64,000 nt of DNA from Austropuccinia psidii. Lineage: Eukaryota; Basidiomycota; Pucciniomycetes; Pucciniales; Sphaerophragmiaceae. Both the position numbers and the translations under genes were made by a program. The DNA lies in the NCBI GenBank assembly GCA_023105745.1, contig JALGQZ010000012.1, forward strand, positions 42,897,852-42,961,851. The letters run 5' to 3'. The notes under the pieces were generated by a model. It had not been told where the DNA came from, made no database searches, and saw nothing but the letters and a program-made list of their open reading frames with translations. Of the stretch, positions 20,666-31,306 are shown piece by piece (the first letter of the stretch is position 1; each line of letters begins with the position of its first letter).

Positions 20666-20902
20666 TTATAAGAGGAATATTCTCTGTAGTTCAGACATAG
20701 TCAAAGAATACTTGTGAACAAACCTCTTTGCAATAAATGAGTTGGTAGTACCAGAATCAATGAGAATACTGTAAAAAACATCAGAAAGAGAAGAAAAACC
20801 AAAACATTTAAGAGAATTCTTGACACCAGTATTCAGAAGGCACAACTGTGCTCTGGATGGAAAACAGTGAGGACTATTTGGCACAAAATGATCTTCACTC
20901 AA
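20666..20902 (-). pseudogene. family C (C-II) retropepsin-like protease
   Basis: The short frame contains SDVFYSILIDSGTTNSFIAK, with the DSG active-site triad of a retroviral-type aspartic protease followed by the hydrophobic Thr/Asn-Ser-Phe-Ile turn. In the intact polyprotein it would cut Gag from Pol and separate the enzymes. A frame change after about residue 78 disrupts it. Confidence 0.7.
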
Positions 20903-22256
20903 GCTTTCCCCTGGCTAAGAAATTTGCGTGATGGTTGGGCAAGCTGGGTTTGAGGTCTTTTGAAACAAGACACAAGACTATGCTCCCCAACACAATAGGT
21001 ACATAAGCCCTCCTTGATTCTTCTTTCTTTTTCAGAATCCATTATCTTGAAATCTTCATTCAAAAAAGAATTATGAGGCCTGTCCCTCTTCTGAAAATTC
21101 TTCTTCTTTTTTTGACTCGAGCTGGAAGACTTTTGAGGATGAGAAGAATTTGACTTTGAGGCTTCACGCTTTCTTACTTGATTATGACTCTTCTCTTTTT
21201 TCCTCACATGGTACCTGGTATCAAGCTCCAGGGTAACATACATTAAATCTTGAAGAGAGTCAATTATTGAAGGATGGGAGGCTAATTGATCCAAAATCCT
21301 GGATGGCAATCTCTTCCTGAAATCATGAATAAGAGCCCTCTCACGCCAATCTCCAATTCTTGAAACCAAACTTCTGAAATCAGAAATGTATAATAATACA
21401 TGCCCACCTTCTTTCATTCATAAAGAATCCAAATCTGACTTAGCTTTTCTGACTCCATTTGTGTCCCTAAATAGGGTGAAGAGTTGAGATTAAAATAAGC
21501 TACATGAATTGAGAAGGTAATTTGGTTCTTTATTGGTGAGATTGGAAAGGTAAGGCCCAATCCATTTTGCAGCCCTGCCAATTAGAAATGAAGTGGCATA
21601 GAGAAACTTCTTTCTGTCTTGAGAGAAGTTTGTGGGATCATTATGAAAATTAATTGGCAATACTGAATGAAGCTTCTGACTTTGAAGGGCTCAGTCCCAT
21701 CAAAGAATTCTGGTGCCTTCATAGATGGAGTCTTGAAGGCTGGTGGTCTTGATGACTCAGAAACTGAATCTGCTTGAAGATTGGCCATAATTTGAGTCAT
21801 CTGCTGCCTAATGGCCAATCAGGATAATTCAGACTGATGAGAGACAGGCTGATCAGACTGAGCTAGAGTTGGTCCTCCAGTACCTTGGGATTCCCCCACT
21901 GTAACAGGAAAACCTTCAGTACCATCAGACTCTTCCTCTTCCACAGAATTCTCCTCCTCATTTTCACCATCTTCCCCAGGACCCCTTAAAATGGTCCTTT
22001 AAGTTCCTGGAAGTCCACCAACTACTCCAAAGAATGAATTCGATCTTCTGGGCCCTCTTCCTTCCTTTCCGGATGGTGCTTCTCCTTCCAAAATGGGTCC
22101 TCTGTCCAATTTGGTCCTCAGTTGAGGAACTGCTGGGGTGCCATCAACTGGAGCCCTTGGAGTTTGAGTGAGAACAGCTTGAGTTCTGGCCTGAGATCTT
22201 ATCTGTGTTGCAGGAGGTGAATGTTGAACAGACATAACTTCAGGAATAAAATTCAA
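20899..22256 (-). pseudogene. family C (C-II) Gag
   Basis: Starts at ATG 22256 (MNFIPEVMSVQHSPPATQIR) with a proline-rich N-terminus. A capsid part follows (PPAFKTPSMKAPEFFDGTEP, then FRSLVSRIGDWRERALIHDF and SLQDLMYVTLELDTRYH), then a basic Lys/Ser stretch. It ends in a zinc knuckle CTYCVGEHSLVSC (CX2CX3HX4C). Frame breaks or stops near 21999, 21820, 21580 and 21418 split it into three open pieces. It overlaps the protease frame by four bases at 20899-20902. Gag would package the element RNA in cytoplasmic particles. This Gag type is, from memory, abundant in Austropuccinia. Confidence 0.8.
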
Positions 22257-22937
22257 AATAAAACAAATAAAATCAAAAATTTTTTGAAGTCAAAAATTCA
22301 ACAATCAAATCTTGAGAAAATTCAATGAATCAAATAAAAAATCATCAGGTAAGTCAATAAATTAAATATCCGATGAAAACTTGAAGTCAATGAATCAATA
22401 CGTCAAATAAATAAAAATCAAAAGCTTGCAGAAATCAATCAATCAATATTCTTGAGGCAAAGTCAATTTATGTCAAAATTAGTGATGCAAAGATCAGCAA
22501 AATCAATGAAATATTGAGTTCATAAAATTTTTTTGAAGTAAATATCAATTATAGATCAAATAAATTCAAGTGAAATCTTCATTAAAATCAAAAATTCTTG
22601 AAGAATGATCCAAAATGAATATTGATATGAAGAGTGTGTCTGGACAATCTTGATGACCAATTTGAAAAATCAAATGAAAAATTGAATTATTCCTGAATTA
22701 TGACTGAATTAGAATTTAATGATTTGAGATAAGATTCAAAAAAGAGAAACAAAAATAGAATTGGATAAGATATCAATTTTCAAAATGAAGAATGAATGGC
22801 AGAAAAACGAGAGGTGACAAAAGATCATAAAGCTCAGAAAACATTAAAGAGGCATAATTTCAATGAAATGGGTGAATCAGAATTATAAAAAGAATGAAGG
22901 AACAGAATGAAAATAAATTATGATTTAATTAATATAA
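22257..22937 (-). other. 5' leader of C-II
   Basis: Low-complexity AT-rich leader with many AATCAA/TTGATT words. No TGG-starting primer binding site is seen directly inside the LTR end at 22938, unlike families A and B. No gene. Confidence 0.5.
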
Positions 22938-24562
22938 TGTCACAGGGGTGCTTATGGAAGAAAGAGTGGCCTGGTACTCAGGAATCAAGAACTCACTTGG
23001 AAGGCTCCAAAAGGATAGAGAAATAAGAAGGAATAAATTTCTTTAAAGAAGAAAAAGAGTAAAGAAAAGTGTGCCAAAAGATAAAGAGAAAAGGAAACCA
23101 ATGGCCAAGATAATAAGAAAGCCAAAAGCCAAAGAGCCAACCAAATGAATCCTCAATTCACTGTTTCAACCATCCAGAAAGAACAATAAAATTAGTAAAG
23201 GATATGACCACCAATATCCACTGACAGGCCATGAAGAAACATCCAAATGACTGACTTAAGATTATCAGTATTTACTTTACTGAAATAAAAGAAAAGAAGG
23301 ATAAAGATAAATCCAATATATTAATTAACTTGGGAAAAAGTACCCAGCTGAGGAAAGGTGGCCAATATATGTGAAAAGCTGAAAGGCTTATCCTGGAAGG
23401 TGAGTTACATGGATTTACATTCTGAATTGGGCCAATACAGCTCTGGCCATCTTGAGAATTCAACTGTGTTACTGAATTTCCACAGTGGAATATAAATTGG
23501 CCCCAATGGGCCAACACCATACAGGATGCTTGATTACTCCTCCTGTGAATCAATTGGGTTTTTCAAGGAATGTTGAGTGCTTGATGCCTTGAAAATGATT
23601 GAAATAACTGATACCCTTGGAGAATTGCCCTTAGAATAGTCCTGATGAGAATTGACAACCCAACTCCTGCAGGGCCAGGTAGTTGGGGTCCTCGAATGGT
23701 CTTCTGGTAGCTTCCAGGGAATTGCCAGACTGAATAGCTGAAAAATTCTTCTTAAAAATTGATGATGGATTGGGAACTTGATTTGTAATCACGTAATTTG
23801 GTTCTCAAAATGTCACCACTAGATTTCTGAGAAAAAATGGTGCATAATTGTATATTATACCATATATGCACCACTCCTGGATCCTTGAGTACGGGGTGCA
23901 TTGAGGAAGGGAAAAGTCTTCCCCTGAAACTGAGGGGATTCCTTCCTTGTAGCTGAGCTGGTGGCTTCTGGTGGTTGCCAGAGGCCATGGGGTGAATTGT
24001 GGCCAATTTTCAGGTCCTAAGGTGATTTTGGCCATTTCCAGCTTGGTTGGGTTTTGGGGCCAAAACTGGCTCAGGTGGGCCCACTTGTGGTTTGGGACCC
24101 ACCTGGCCTTGGGGGCTCATGAACTGCCCCCTTTTCCCCTTTTGGCCTCATTGGATTTGGGGAAAAAAGGGGCCTAATGGTTTCACGGACTGCAGACTGG
24201 GGCATACGGCCTGCGGGTTGTAGAGGCTGTAGGGGGCCTAAATGGTCAAAAAAGGCCATTTAGGCCAAAACACCCATAATATAAGGGGTTGCTCCAGGGG
24301 CCATAGGCCCCTGGAAGACTGAAAAGACCCCCAGGCCCAAAAACAAGGATAATGGCCTTGGGGTTGGTAAGGTGGAGAATTGGCCAATAAGGCCAATGAA
24401 GGCAGGATATGGCTTGAGGCCATGAAAGGCCAGTGGAAGGCTGATATGGCCAAGAGGGCACAGTTGGCCATAAACATATTATATAGCCAACTGATTATAA
24501 ACTGGGGTCAGGCTAGCATTCCTGAAACACCCATTGGGGGGTGATTATTGGTGGTTGTGACA
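22938..24562 (-). mobile_element. family C 5' LTR (subtype C1), 1,625 bp
   Basis: Runs from TGTCACAGGGG to GGTTGTGACA, in minus orientation, next to the leader and Gag of C-II. It is homologous with 14881-16552. It carries the TATA palindrome at 23839-23872 and the GGCC-rich block at about 24,000-24,480. Open frames at 23272-24477 are inside the LTR. Confidence 0.85.
23839..23872 (-). promoter_or_regulatory. TATA-centred palindrome of the C-II LTR
   Basis: The same 34-bp arrangement as at 15619-15652: arms GGTGCATA and TATGCACC around an AT core with TATA. Confidence 0.55.
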
Positions 24563-24588
24563 ACCAATGACGTTTGTAACCGGTTTAT

Positions 24589-24705
24589 TGTCACAATGCT
24601 GTCTTCCAGACCTCATCAAAGGCAACTCTTGCAGAAAAGGCTATTAAACCAGTTGAAAGACCAATTAATACTGGAAAATTGTAGATCACATTCCACCATG
24701 TGACA
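24589..24705 (+). mobile_element. 117-bp short LTR-like (TRIM-type) sequence, copy 2, inverted
   Basis: TGTCACAATGCTG ... CCACCATGTGACA, 117 bp, inverted relative to 17439-17555. On its right the family C linker resumes at the base where copy 1 left it. On its left are 26 bp (24563-24588) of unassigned sequence and the C-II 5' LTR. Confidence 0.6.
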
Positions 24706-25050
24706 GAAATTCAGAACTCATGCCTACCATCTCAAGCTCTCATTTCAATGGAATTTCATCCACCCAGTCTTACATATTTCACTTTTAGAGCCAGTCAAGA
24801 CATCAAAAATCCCAAATAGGCATGAAGAGCCTCCTCCTCCATTAATAAATGGAGAAGAAGAGAAATGGGAAGTCTCTCAAATACTGCACTCAAGGCCCAA
24901 GAGAGGAAAACTATGGTATTTGGTGGAATGGAAAGGTTTCAGTCAAGACCCAGAAAAATCCACTTGGTAACCAAATCAAAACCTCAAGAGTTGTCCTGAA
25001 CTGGTTAAAGATTTTCATTGTTTATATCCTGACAAGCCAGCACCTAATTC
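24706..25050 (+). pseudogene. family C (C-III) Pol C-terminus with chromodomain
   Basis: The frame reads SLLEPVKTSKIPNRH, then EEEKWEVSQILHSRPKRGKL, WYLVEWKGFSQDPEKSTW, stop (GAA changed to TAA), then ELVKDFHCLYPDKP. The chromodomain residues are otherwise well kept. The only upstream sequence attached to it is the 117-bp element, so RT and integrase are missing in this orientation. Confidence 0.8.
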
Positions 25051-25856
25051 ATCAAGAGATTGATCATTTATGGCTCTTGGTGGGGAGAGGAATTGCCAAA
25101 AGTAAGTTTGCCTCCTGGTATGCACCTTTGGAGGTATTCTACCCTTTTTGTTGTAACTCTGACCTTGGCCACTCTGTGAGCACTCTGCAATTTTTGGACA
25201 CAGATATCTGGCCTGGCTTTCAACAACAATTCCAAAAATTATGGCTGTTTCCAATTGGTCAAGTGGACCATTCCTTTTTTAATTTCTTTCCAAGTCTTTC
25301 CATTTCCAAGTAATTCTTTCAGCAAATTTATTTTCTTTTTATGGGACTGGAGGGAGTTGTAATTGCCAAAAGTAAGTTCCTCTCCTGGTGTGCACTTCCC
25401 TGAGGGGTCCACAATCTTTCAAAACATGACCTTGGCGACTTCGTGAGCACCTGGCATCAATTTTTTCTTTCCAGATTGTTGGCCAATCTCAAAATTAATC
25501 ACCAACCCCTGTGATTAAGATTGGAACCTCATCAATATTCATTTATTTACATTTCCCTCTTTTCTTTTCTTATTTTCATTTTCATTCTTTTATTTTTATT
25601 TTATTTCCATTTTGAATTTTTCTTGATTTATGTCAAAATAAATTCATGAACAATCATCATTAATTTTCAAAATTACATCAATCATGAAGCCAATGTCAGA
25701 AGAAGATCAAGCAAGTCCTGTGTCATATGTAAAATTCTTAATATCAATTTCCAAATTATTTATCTTGATCATTCCTCTTGAATCCCTCTCTCAAAAAAAT
25801 TTCAATAGCCTCAACAGGATTCACCTTGTATTATTTCTCAGGAGCTCACCATTTCA
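25051..25856 (+). other. family C (C-III) 3' UTR with duplicated module
   Basis: Two related modules, at about 25078-25220 and 25350-25460, each containing GCCAAAAGTAAGTT, CCTGGTRTGCAC and CTTGGCCACTCTGTGAGCAC-type sequence. A T-rich non-coding stretch follows to the polypurine tract. No gene. Confidence 0.65.
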
Positions 25857-25869
25857 ATGTGGGGGGTAC
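25857..25869 (+). promoter_or_regulatory. polypurine tract of C-III
   Basis: ATGTGGGGGGTAC directly before the LTR start TGTCACAACC. Confidence 0.7.
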
Positions 25870-27343
25870 TGTCACAACCATGGCAATTTAATCTCTTGGA
25901 CCTTAATATGGCATATCCATGTCATATCCATAATCATTGGCCAGATTGTCCATTTCATTCCTTTTGGCCTTTTATGGTAATTTCACTATATGGGCACAAC
26001 TTGGTCCCTTCACCATCATCAGGCCTTTCCTTGCCTTTCTCTGCTTATGGGCACTTTTGGGTGTTTTCCAGTCAACAGGGAAAATACATCCCAAAAGCCT
26101 GTATTTGGCTTTTTAAGCTTAAAATACAGTTTTGTGCATTTTGCACATTTTTACTTTATTCAGTCTTTTATCCCATTTTCCCATGTAATATGGGAAATAT
26201 GCCCAAATGGCCATATTAGGCCATTTAGGGCTTAATTTCCTGATTTGTGCATATCTGCACATTTTTTGCACACTTTGCACAAAGATAGTTTTAAAGGTGT
26301 ATAAGCTGTATTTGATCAGAAACCCAAAATTGGCCAAAACACCCAAAGACACTCTTTCACCTCTGAAGCCACCCAAAACCCATTTTTCACTATTATCTTC
26401 CTGGAATAATCCCAAAAGTCCTTTGGCCACTTCCACTCTCCAATGACCAAAAGTGCCATAAATGGTTTTATACACCATTATGCATCTTTTTTCACCAGCA
26501 ATCCAATGGTATTTCAACTTTTCATCAGGTCATCAAGGCACGTCATCCAGAGGATTCATAAAGGATCAAAAGAAAAGTGTCAATCTCAGATACCAATTTT
26601 GCCATCAAGAAATAATTGTTTATTCTCATCTACAGTATTCCTCCCAAGTAATATTGGCAGTTAATTCTCAAGGGATATTCAAGCGGAAGTTGCAATATAA
26701 TTTTCCATCTTTTGGTGCTCCATCAATCCACCTTGGCAACCACATCTATTCAATACAGTCTGGATTCATCAAGACCTGTATTTCAATTCATAAATGATGG
26801 GAAAGTCATTCAACCCAGTTCATTTCTTGATTGGGAAAGGTATAAACTTCATCAAGCAATAAATACAGCTTCAGTTATTCAATACAAATCAGCTGTCAGC
26901 TTGAAGGTGTCATGCTCTCAAAATCTCACATATACCAGCCTCCTTTGACCATGGGGGTTTGTTTCCCCATTTATTCAATATAGTTTGTTTTTTTATCTTT
27001 ATTTATTTTACCTTTTTGTTGAGGGAATACTGTTATTATGAATTCAGTCATTTAGAAGCTCTTTCTTTTTCTTTCCTTGCCTGTCAATGGATATTTGGTG
27101 GTCATATCCTTACTCATTCCATTATTCATTTTGGGAGGTTGAAAAAGTGATTAAGGACTTGGTTGGCTCTATGGCCATTTAGCTTCTTGTTTGTCTTATT
27201 TAAGCTCATTTTTGTACTTGCATATTTCTTAGAGCAATTCATTTCCTTTATTTTATTCTCTTTATTCTTGGGAGTCTTCCAAGGGAGATTCCTTATTTCT
27301 GAGCTCCAGGCCATTCTTGTTTTCCCCTAGAGCCCCTGTGACA
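25870..27343 (+). mobile_element. family C 3' LTR (subtype C2), 1,474 bp
   Basis: Runs from TGTCACAACC to CCCTGTGACA. The last ~400 bp resembles the other family C LTRs (GGAGTCTTCCAAGGGAG, ATATTTGGTGGTCATATCC). The U3 half is clearly different from C1 and lacks the dense GGCC block, so I treat it as a separate subtype. A GCCATAAATGG...ATTATGCATC stretch at about 26455-26490 is the decayed equivalent of the TATA palindrome. Confidence 0.75.
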
Positions 27344-28256
27344 TAACTCTAAAAAATGGTATAATAATGAGATAAGGTGGTTTAATTATGATGTAATCAT
27401 TACTAAGCCTTCAAATACTGATCAATTGCAGTGGATATCATATGTACACATCTACTAGAACCCTGTTGGACTCTAGGATGGATGATTTGACTGTGAATGG
27501 AGCCCTATTTGCTCTGTTTACCCCTCAGAACCATCAAAAACATTAAAACATTAAATGAAAAGGTAATTTCTTTATTATTTCTGTATAAATCTATTATATT
27601 ATCAAAGAGCAAAGAGCAACTTGATCATAATCACCAATCTTGACATTATTCCATCAATTTAGAATTCTTTTTGTTCAAGTTGTCTAAAATCTTCAATTCC
27701 ACATAAAAACAAGTTAAGTTGTACTTTCTTTTATTTTTATTTGTAAATAAAATTTAAATCAGTGGTATTTACTTCATTCGGCATAAATTAATTGAAGATT
27801 GTTATATCAAGCATCAAAAGTAGGTTATTCTCACTTCATATAATGTTTTTCTCTATATTAATATTTTTGATAATCCTTTTATTAATTTAAATAGTATTTA
27901 TATTAATATATAGCTTCAATATTTGTAATATTATTGTATAAATTGTTTGTTATCATTAAATAACAATTTTTTACGCCTTTTTTTTTATTGTAGCAATAAT
28001 GAAGTGACATAAATGTATTAATTATTAAATATCAAGTTATCTATTTTTATTACATTATTCTTTTATAATATAGAGAATATTATTATATTTATTAAACAAT
28101 TCAATCATTTTAAGGCATATAAATAATAATTCTTTGTTATTATAATTAATTTTTATCTCATTCTTTAAATTTATAAGGACATTAATAGTACAGAAATAAT
28201 ATATCTGGAATATTTGCTTATTGTTTCATAGTCAAACCTTACAGTAAATCAAAGAG
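27344..28256. other. AT-rich DNA without recognised features
   Basis: Strongly AT-rich, with many TAATA/TTATT words. I see no gene, RNA or intact repeat structure. It may be old element flank. Confidence 0.5.
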
Positions 28257-28515
28257 ATTCTGAGCCTTCTGAAGAGGAAAAACTACCATATCAAATTGGT
28301 TTAGAAAACATTGATGTATTCTTTGAAGTCACATAGGTACATAATCAATTACCACAACATAGTGATCAATTTATGGATGTAATACATGTTAAATATGCTA
28401 AAATACAGAAAACCAAGCCTGCTAGAGGTAAAGGGTATACAGCTGGATATTCTTGAATTACTAATATTGTGTTAAAAAACAGAGAAGGCAAGATACATAT
28501 TGACTGATGTTGTGA
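28257..28515 (+). pseudogene. relic of family A Gag-protease (A4)
   Basis: It aligns with 52690-52940 of A3: SDSEPSEEE, ENIDVFFEVT, QHSDQFMDVIHV, KPARGKGYTAG and ITNIVLKNREGKIHID-like segments, with several stops and substitutions. It is by far the most decayed family A copy in the window, so this family has been active over a long period. Both ends are lost in AT-rich sequence and the tandem repeats that follow. Confidence 0.75.
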
Positions 28516-28689
28516 TATTCCATACCAATTATACCAGCTTCAAGCTTACCAAATATAAAAAAATGATGTAAATCAAATTTTGGAATATCACCAGGAAAAT
28601 TGCGGAATAACTCCGTTGATGGGAATAAAATCTGGGAATGAAATTGTGGAATTTCAGAGAAGAAACAGGAATAAAATTTCAGAATAAAA

Positions 28690-29245
28690 TCAGAAATTAC
28701 AAGAGGATTTAGAAATTATGGAAAAATTAGGAAATAACTTTGAAGATGGAAATAGGAATCAGGGAATAACTCTGAAGATGGAAATAGGAATCAGGGAATA
28801 ACTCTGAAGATGGAAATAGAAATTAGGGGATTAACTCTGAAGATGGGAATTGGAATTAGGGAAGAACTCTGGAAACAGAAATAGGAATTAAGAAATAACT
28901 CTGCAGATGGAAATAGGAATGATGAAATAACTCTGAATATGGAAATAATAATTAGCTAATAAATATGGAGATGGAAATAGGAATTAAGCAATAACGCACA
29001 AGAAGAAAATCAGATTGGCAAACAACTTGATGGAAAGAATATTGCGCAATTATATAAAAATCCTGAATAACTATGAGGAATAAAAATTGTATTTTGGAAT
29101 AATTTCAGATATGGAAATAGGATTGTGGAGTTAGGGATTAGGGAATAACTCCAGGGATGAAAATAGGAATTAGAGAATAGCTCTGGAGATGGAAATAGGA
29201 ATTAGGGAATAACTCTGGAGATGAAAATCAAATCTCAGAACTCTG
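28690..29245. repeat. degenerate 32-bp minisatellite
   Basis: Units resemble GAAATAGGAATCAGGGAATA followed by ACTCTGAAGATG (32 bp). Four near-identical units lie at about 28740-28870, with increasingly diverged units on both sides and an interruption at about 28985-29150. Non-coding. Confidence 0.85.
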
Positions 29246-29431
29246 GAAACAGGTAAATTAAATTTGAAAGAGGTTCTAGGGCATAATCAAAGAGATTGAA
29301 CTTTAAACCAGAAGAATTTCAATTGAAAAAGACAATAACAATTTCCCCACATTATTTCAAATCTAGTTGCAGTGCACTCAAGAACATATTCTATATTTTA
29401 CCCACTTTCTCCACTCCCAAGATGAATGTCA

Positions 29432-30060
29432 CCAGCTAAATTCTCTCAAAGATACCATCTGACTAGAAGAAATTGCAGTTTCCAGAAGCTGTATTTTCGC
29501 CACTTTCTTGGAAAAAAGAATAAGATCACCAGCTAAATTATCTCAATTAAATCACATGATTTTCATAAGAAAAAACACCACCAGCAAAGGTGCCTCACCA
29601 AACATGTAACAAAGTCACCAAAAAGAAAAATCTCTCCAGCTAAATTATCTCAAAGAGGTCATATGACTTGGAGAACTTTCAATTATCAGAAACTGTATTT
29701 TCTGCACTTTTTTGGAAAAAACAAACTATAACCAGCCAAATTATCTCAATTAAATCACATGATTTTGATAAGGGAAAGCACCACATAAAAACATTCTCAG
29801 AAAACCCGTAACAAAGTCACTAAGAAGCATATCACCAGCTTGATTCTTTCAAAGGTATAATATGACTAGAAGAAATCTCAATAGTCAGAAGCTGTATATT
29901 CTCCACTTTATTGGCAAAAATAAAATCTTGCCATCCAAATTATCTCAATGACATCACATGATTTTGAGAATAAAAAACACCACTACAAAAATTCTCTCAG
30001 AAAACACCTAACAAAACCACCAAAACTGCATGTCTCACCAGCTAAAACATCTCAACTATG
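29432..30060. repeat. about 200-bp tandem repeat, three copies
   Basis: The anchor CCAGCTAAATTMTCTCAAAG recurs at about 29432, 29636 and 29835, spacing 204 and 199 bp, with a partial fourth start at about 30038. Each unit also contains a half-unit echo (CCAGCTAAATTATCTCAATT) about 90 bp later, so the array may descend from a ~100-bp unit. It carries TATGACTAGAAG and CTGTATTTTCTCCACTTT blocks. Non-coding. Confidence 0.8.
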
Positions 30061-30225
30061 ATTTTTCTAAGTCTCCTGTTTTGAGAAGCTTTATGGAGGC
30101 CCAAAAGGTATAAAGAGAGGTATTTTCTCCCTCATTTTCTAAAAAATGTAAAAAGTTACCATGATTGAGGATCACAACCATCCCTGCACTAGTAGGATAT
30201 CTGAAGTAGTAGTAGTAGATCTATA

Positions 30226-30375
30226 GTGAAAAGCACATTAGCCTTTCTCAGGAGCTTAGTATTAGTGAGAAATAGTAGTATAACTGTAGTGAAAAGCTCA
30301 GTAGCCTTTCTCAGAAGCTTAGTATTAGTGAAGAATAGTATTTTGACAATATTTAAAAGCTCAGTAGCTTTTCTT
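30226..30375. repeat. short tandem repeat, three units of about 53-63 bp
   Basis: AAAAGCTCAGTAGCCTTTCT and the following AGCTTAGTATTAGTGA recur with spacing of about 53 and 63 bp (starts near 30238, 30291 and 30355). Non-coding on the plus strand; the minus-strand open frame here is a translation of the repeat. Confidence 0.75.
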
Positions 30376-31306
30376 AGAAACATAGTAGTAGTGATATAAA
30401 CATAGTATGAAAAAAGATTTATTGAAGAATATTTATTAGTAGTGCATCCCATAGTGTTATTATTAATATTCATATTACAAAAAAAATCATAATAAAAAAA
30501 AATAAAACTCAAAAAAAAATTCTTTATAATTATGATTAACATGAAATCAAGTAGTAGTCTTTAGTTTATTATAATGTTACATTAGATGTTTGGCCATAAA
30601 ATTATAGATAGGTCTGGTTTAGAGACTAGCTATAAGTCTTCTCCACCTGTTAAAACCACAAACTTTATTTTATTTTCTGATTTTCTGTAGTCTCACTATT
30701 CAGTATTATTTAGAATGCCAGATAATACCCCTTATCACCCATGATAATGGGACAATTACAAAATTCAAAACAGAGTTACAAATAATTTTCCCCTAAAGGT
30801 ACTGCCTTACTTCATCCCACACCAAAAAGAGTCCCAATATCTGGTGTTCCAACAGTGGCCTACAGCTTCAACCATCAATAATGCATCAATTATCAAAGAA
30901 CAAGGCAAATTCAATGAATAAAAGTCCCTTTACCAATCAGGAAAGCTCACAAGAATATCAATTCAATCTGGAATCAGAGAACCAAAAACATTCACAATAA
31001 TCATCACCATCACTTTATGCAAAAAAGTCATTTTATTATTTTTCTCCAAGAAGAGGAGACACACCATCTGGAAAAAAATCACCTATAGATTATAGTATAC
31101 CAGTTGGTACACCCAGAACCAAGAAGAAAAATTAGAAGATAGTTACAGATTTTTCTCAAAAATTACTCAAGGAAATTTTTCAAATTAAGAAGAAATGTGA
31201 ACCACAGAAAATCAACAAAGAAGGTATCAATATAGATTAAGTATCATTATCAACGATACCACATAATGCCAATCAGTCAAAAGAAGAAATTATCAATGAA
31301 GAGACT
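30376..31306. other. AT-rich region, possible leader of the next element
   Basis: No confident gene. From about 31,060 broken coding-like sequence in the style of the following Gag pseudogene begins. The earlier part is AT-rich with A-runs near 30480-30530. Confidence 0.4.

Noticed and set aside
22257..22937. A primer binding site for family C
   Set aside because: No TGG-starting sequence follows the C-II 5' LTR end closely. Self-priming or a mutated site is possible but cannot be shown.
24849..25313. A 154-residue open frame in C-III
   Set aside because: It is out of frame with the chromodomain. The real Pol frame over the same DNA contains EVSQILHSRPKRGKLWYLVEW. The frames at 13743-14153 and 63530-63865 were rejected for the same reason.
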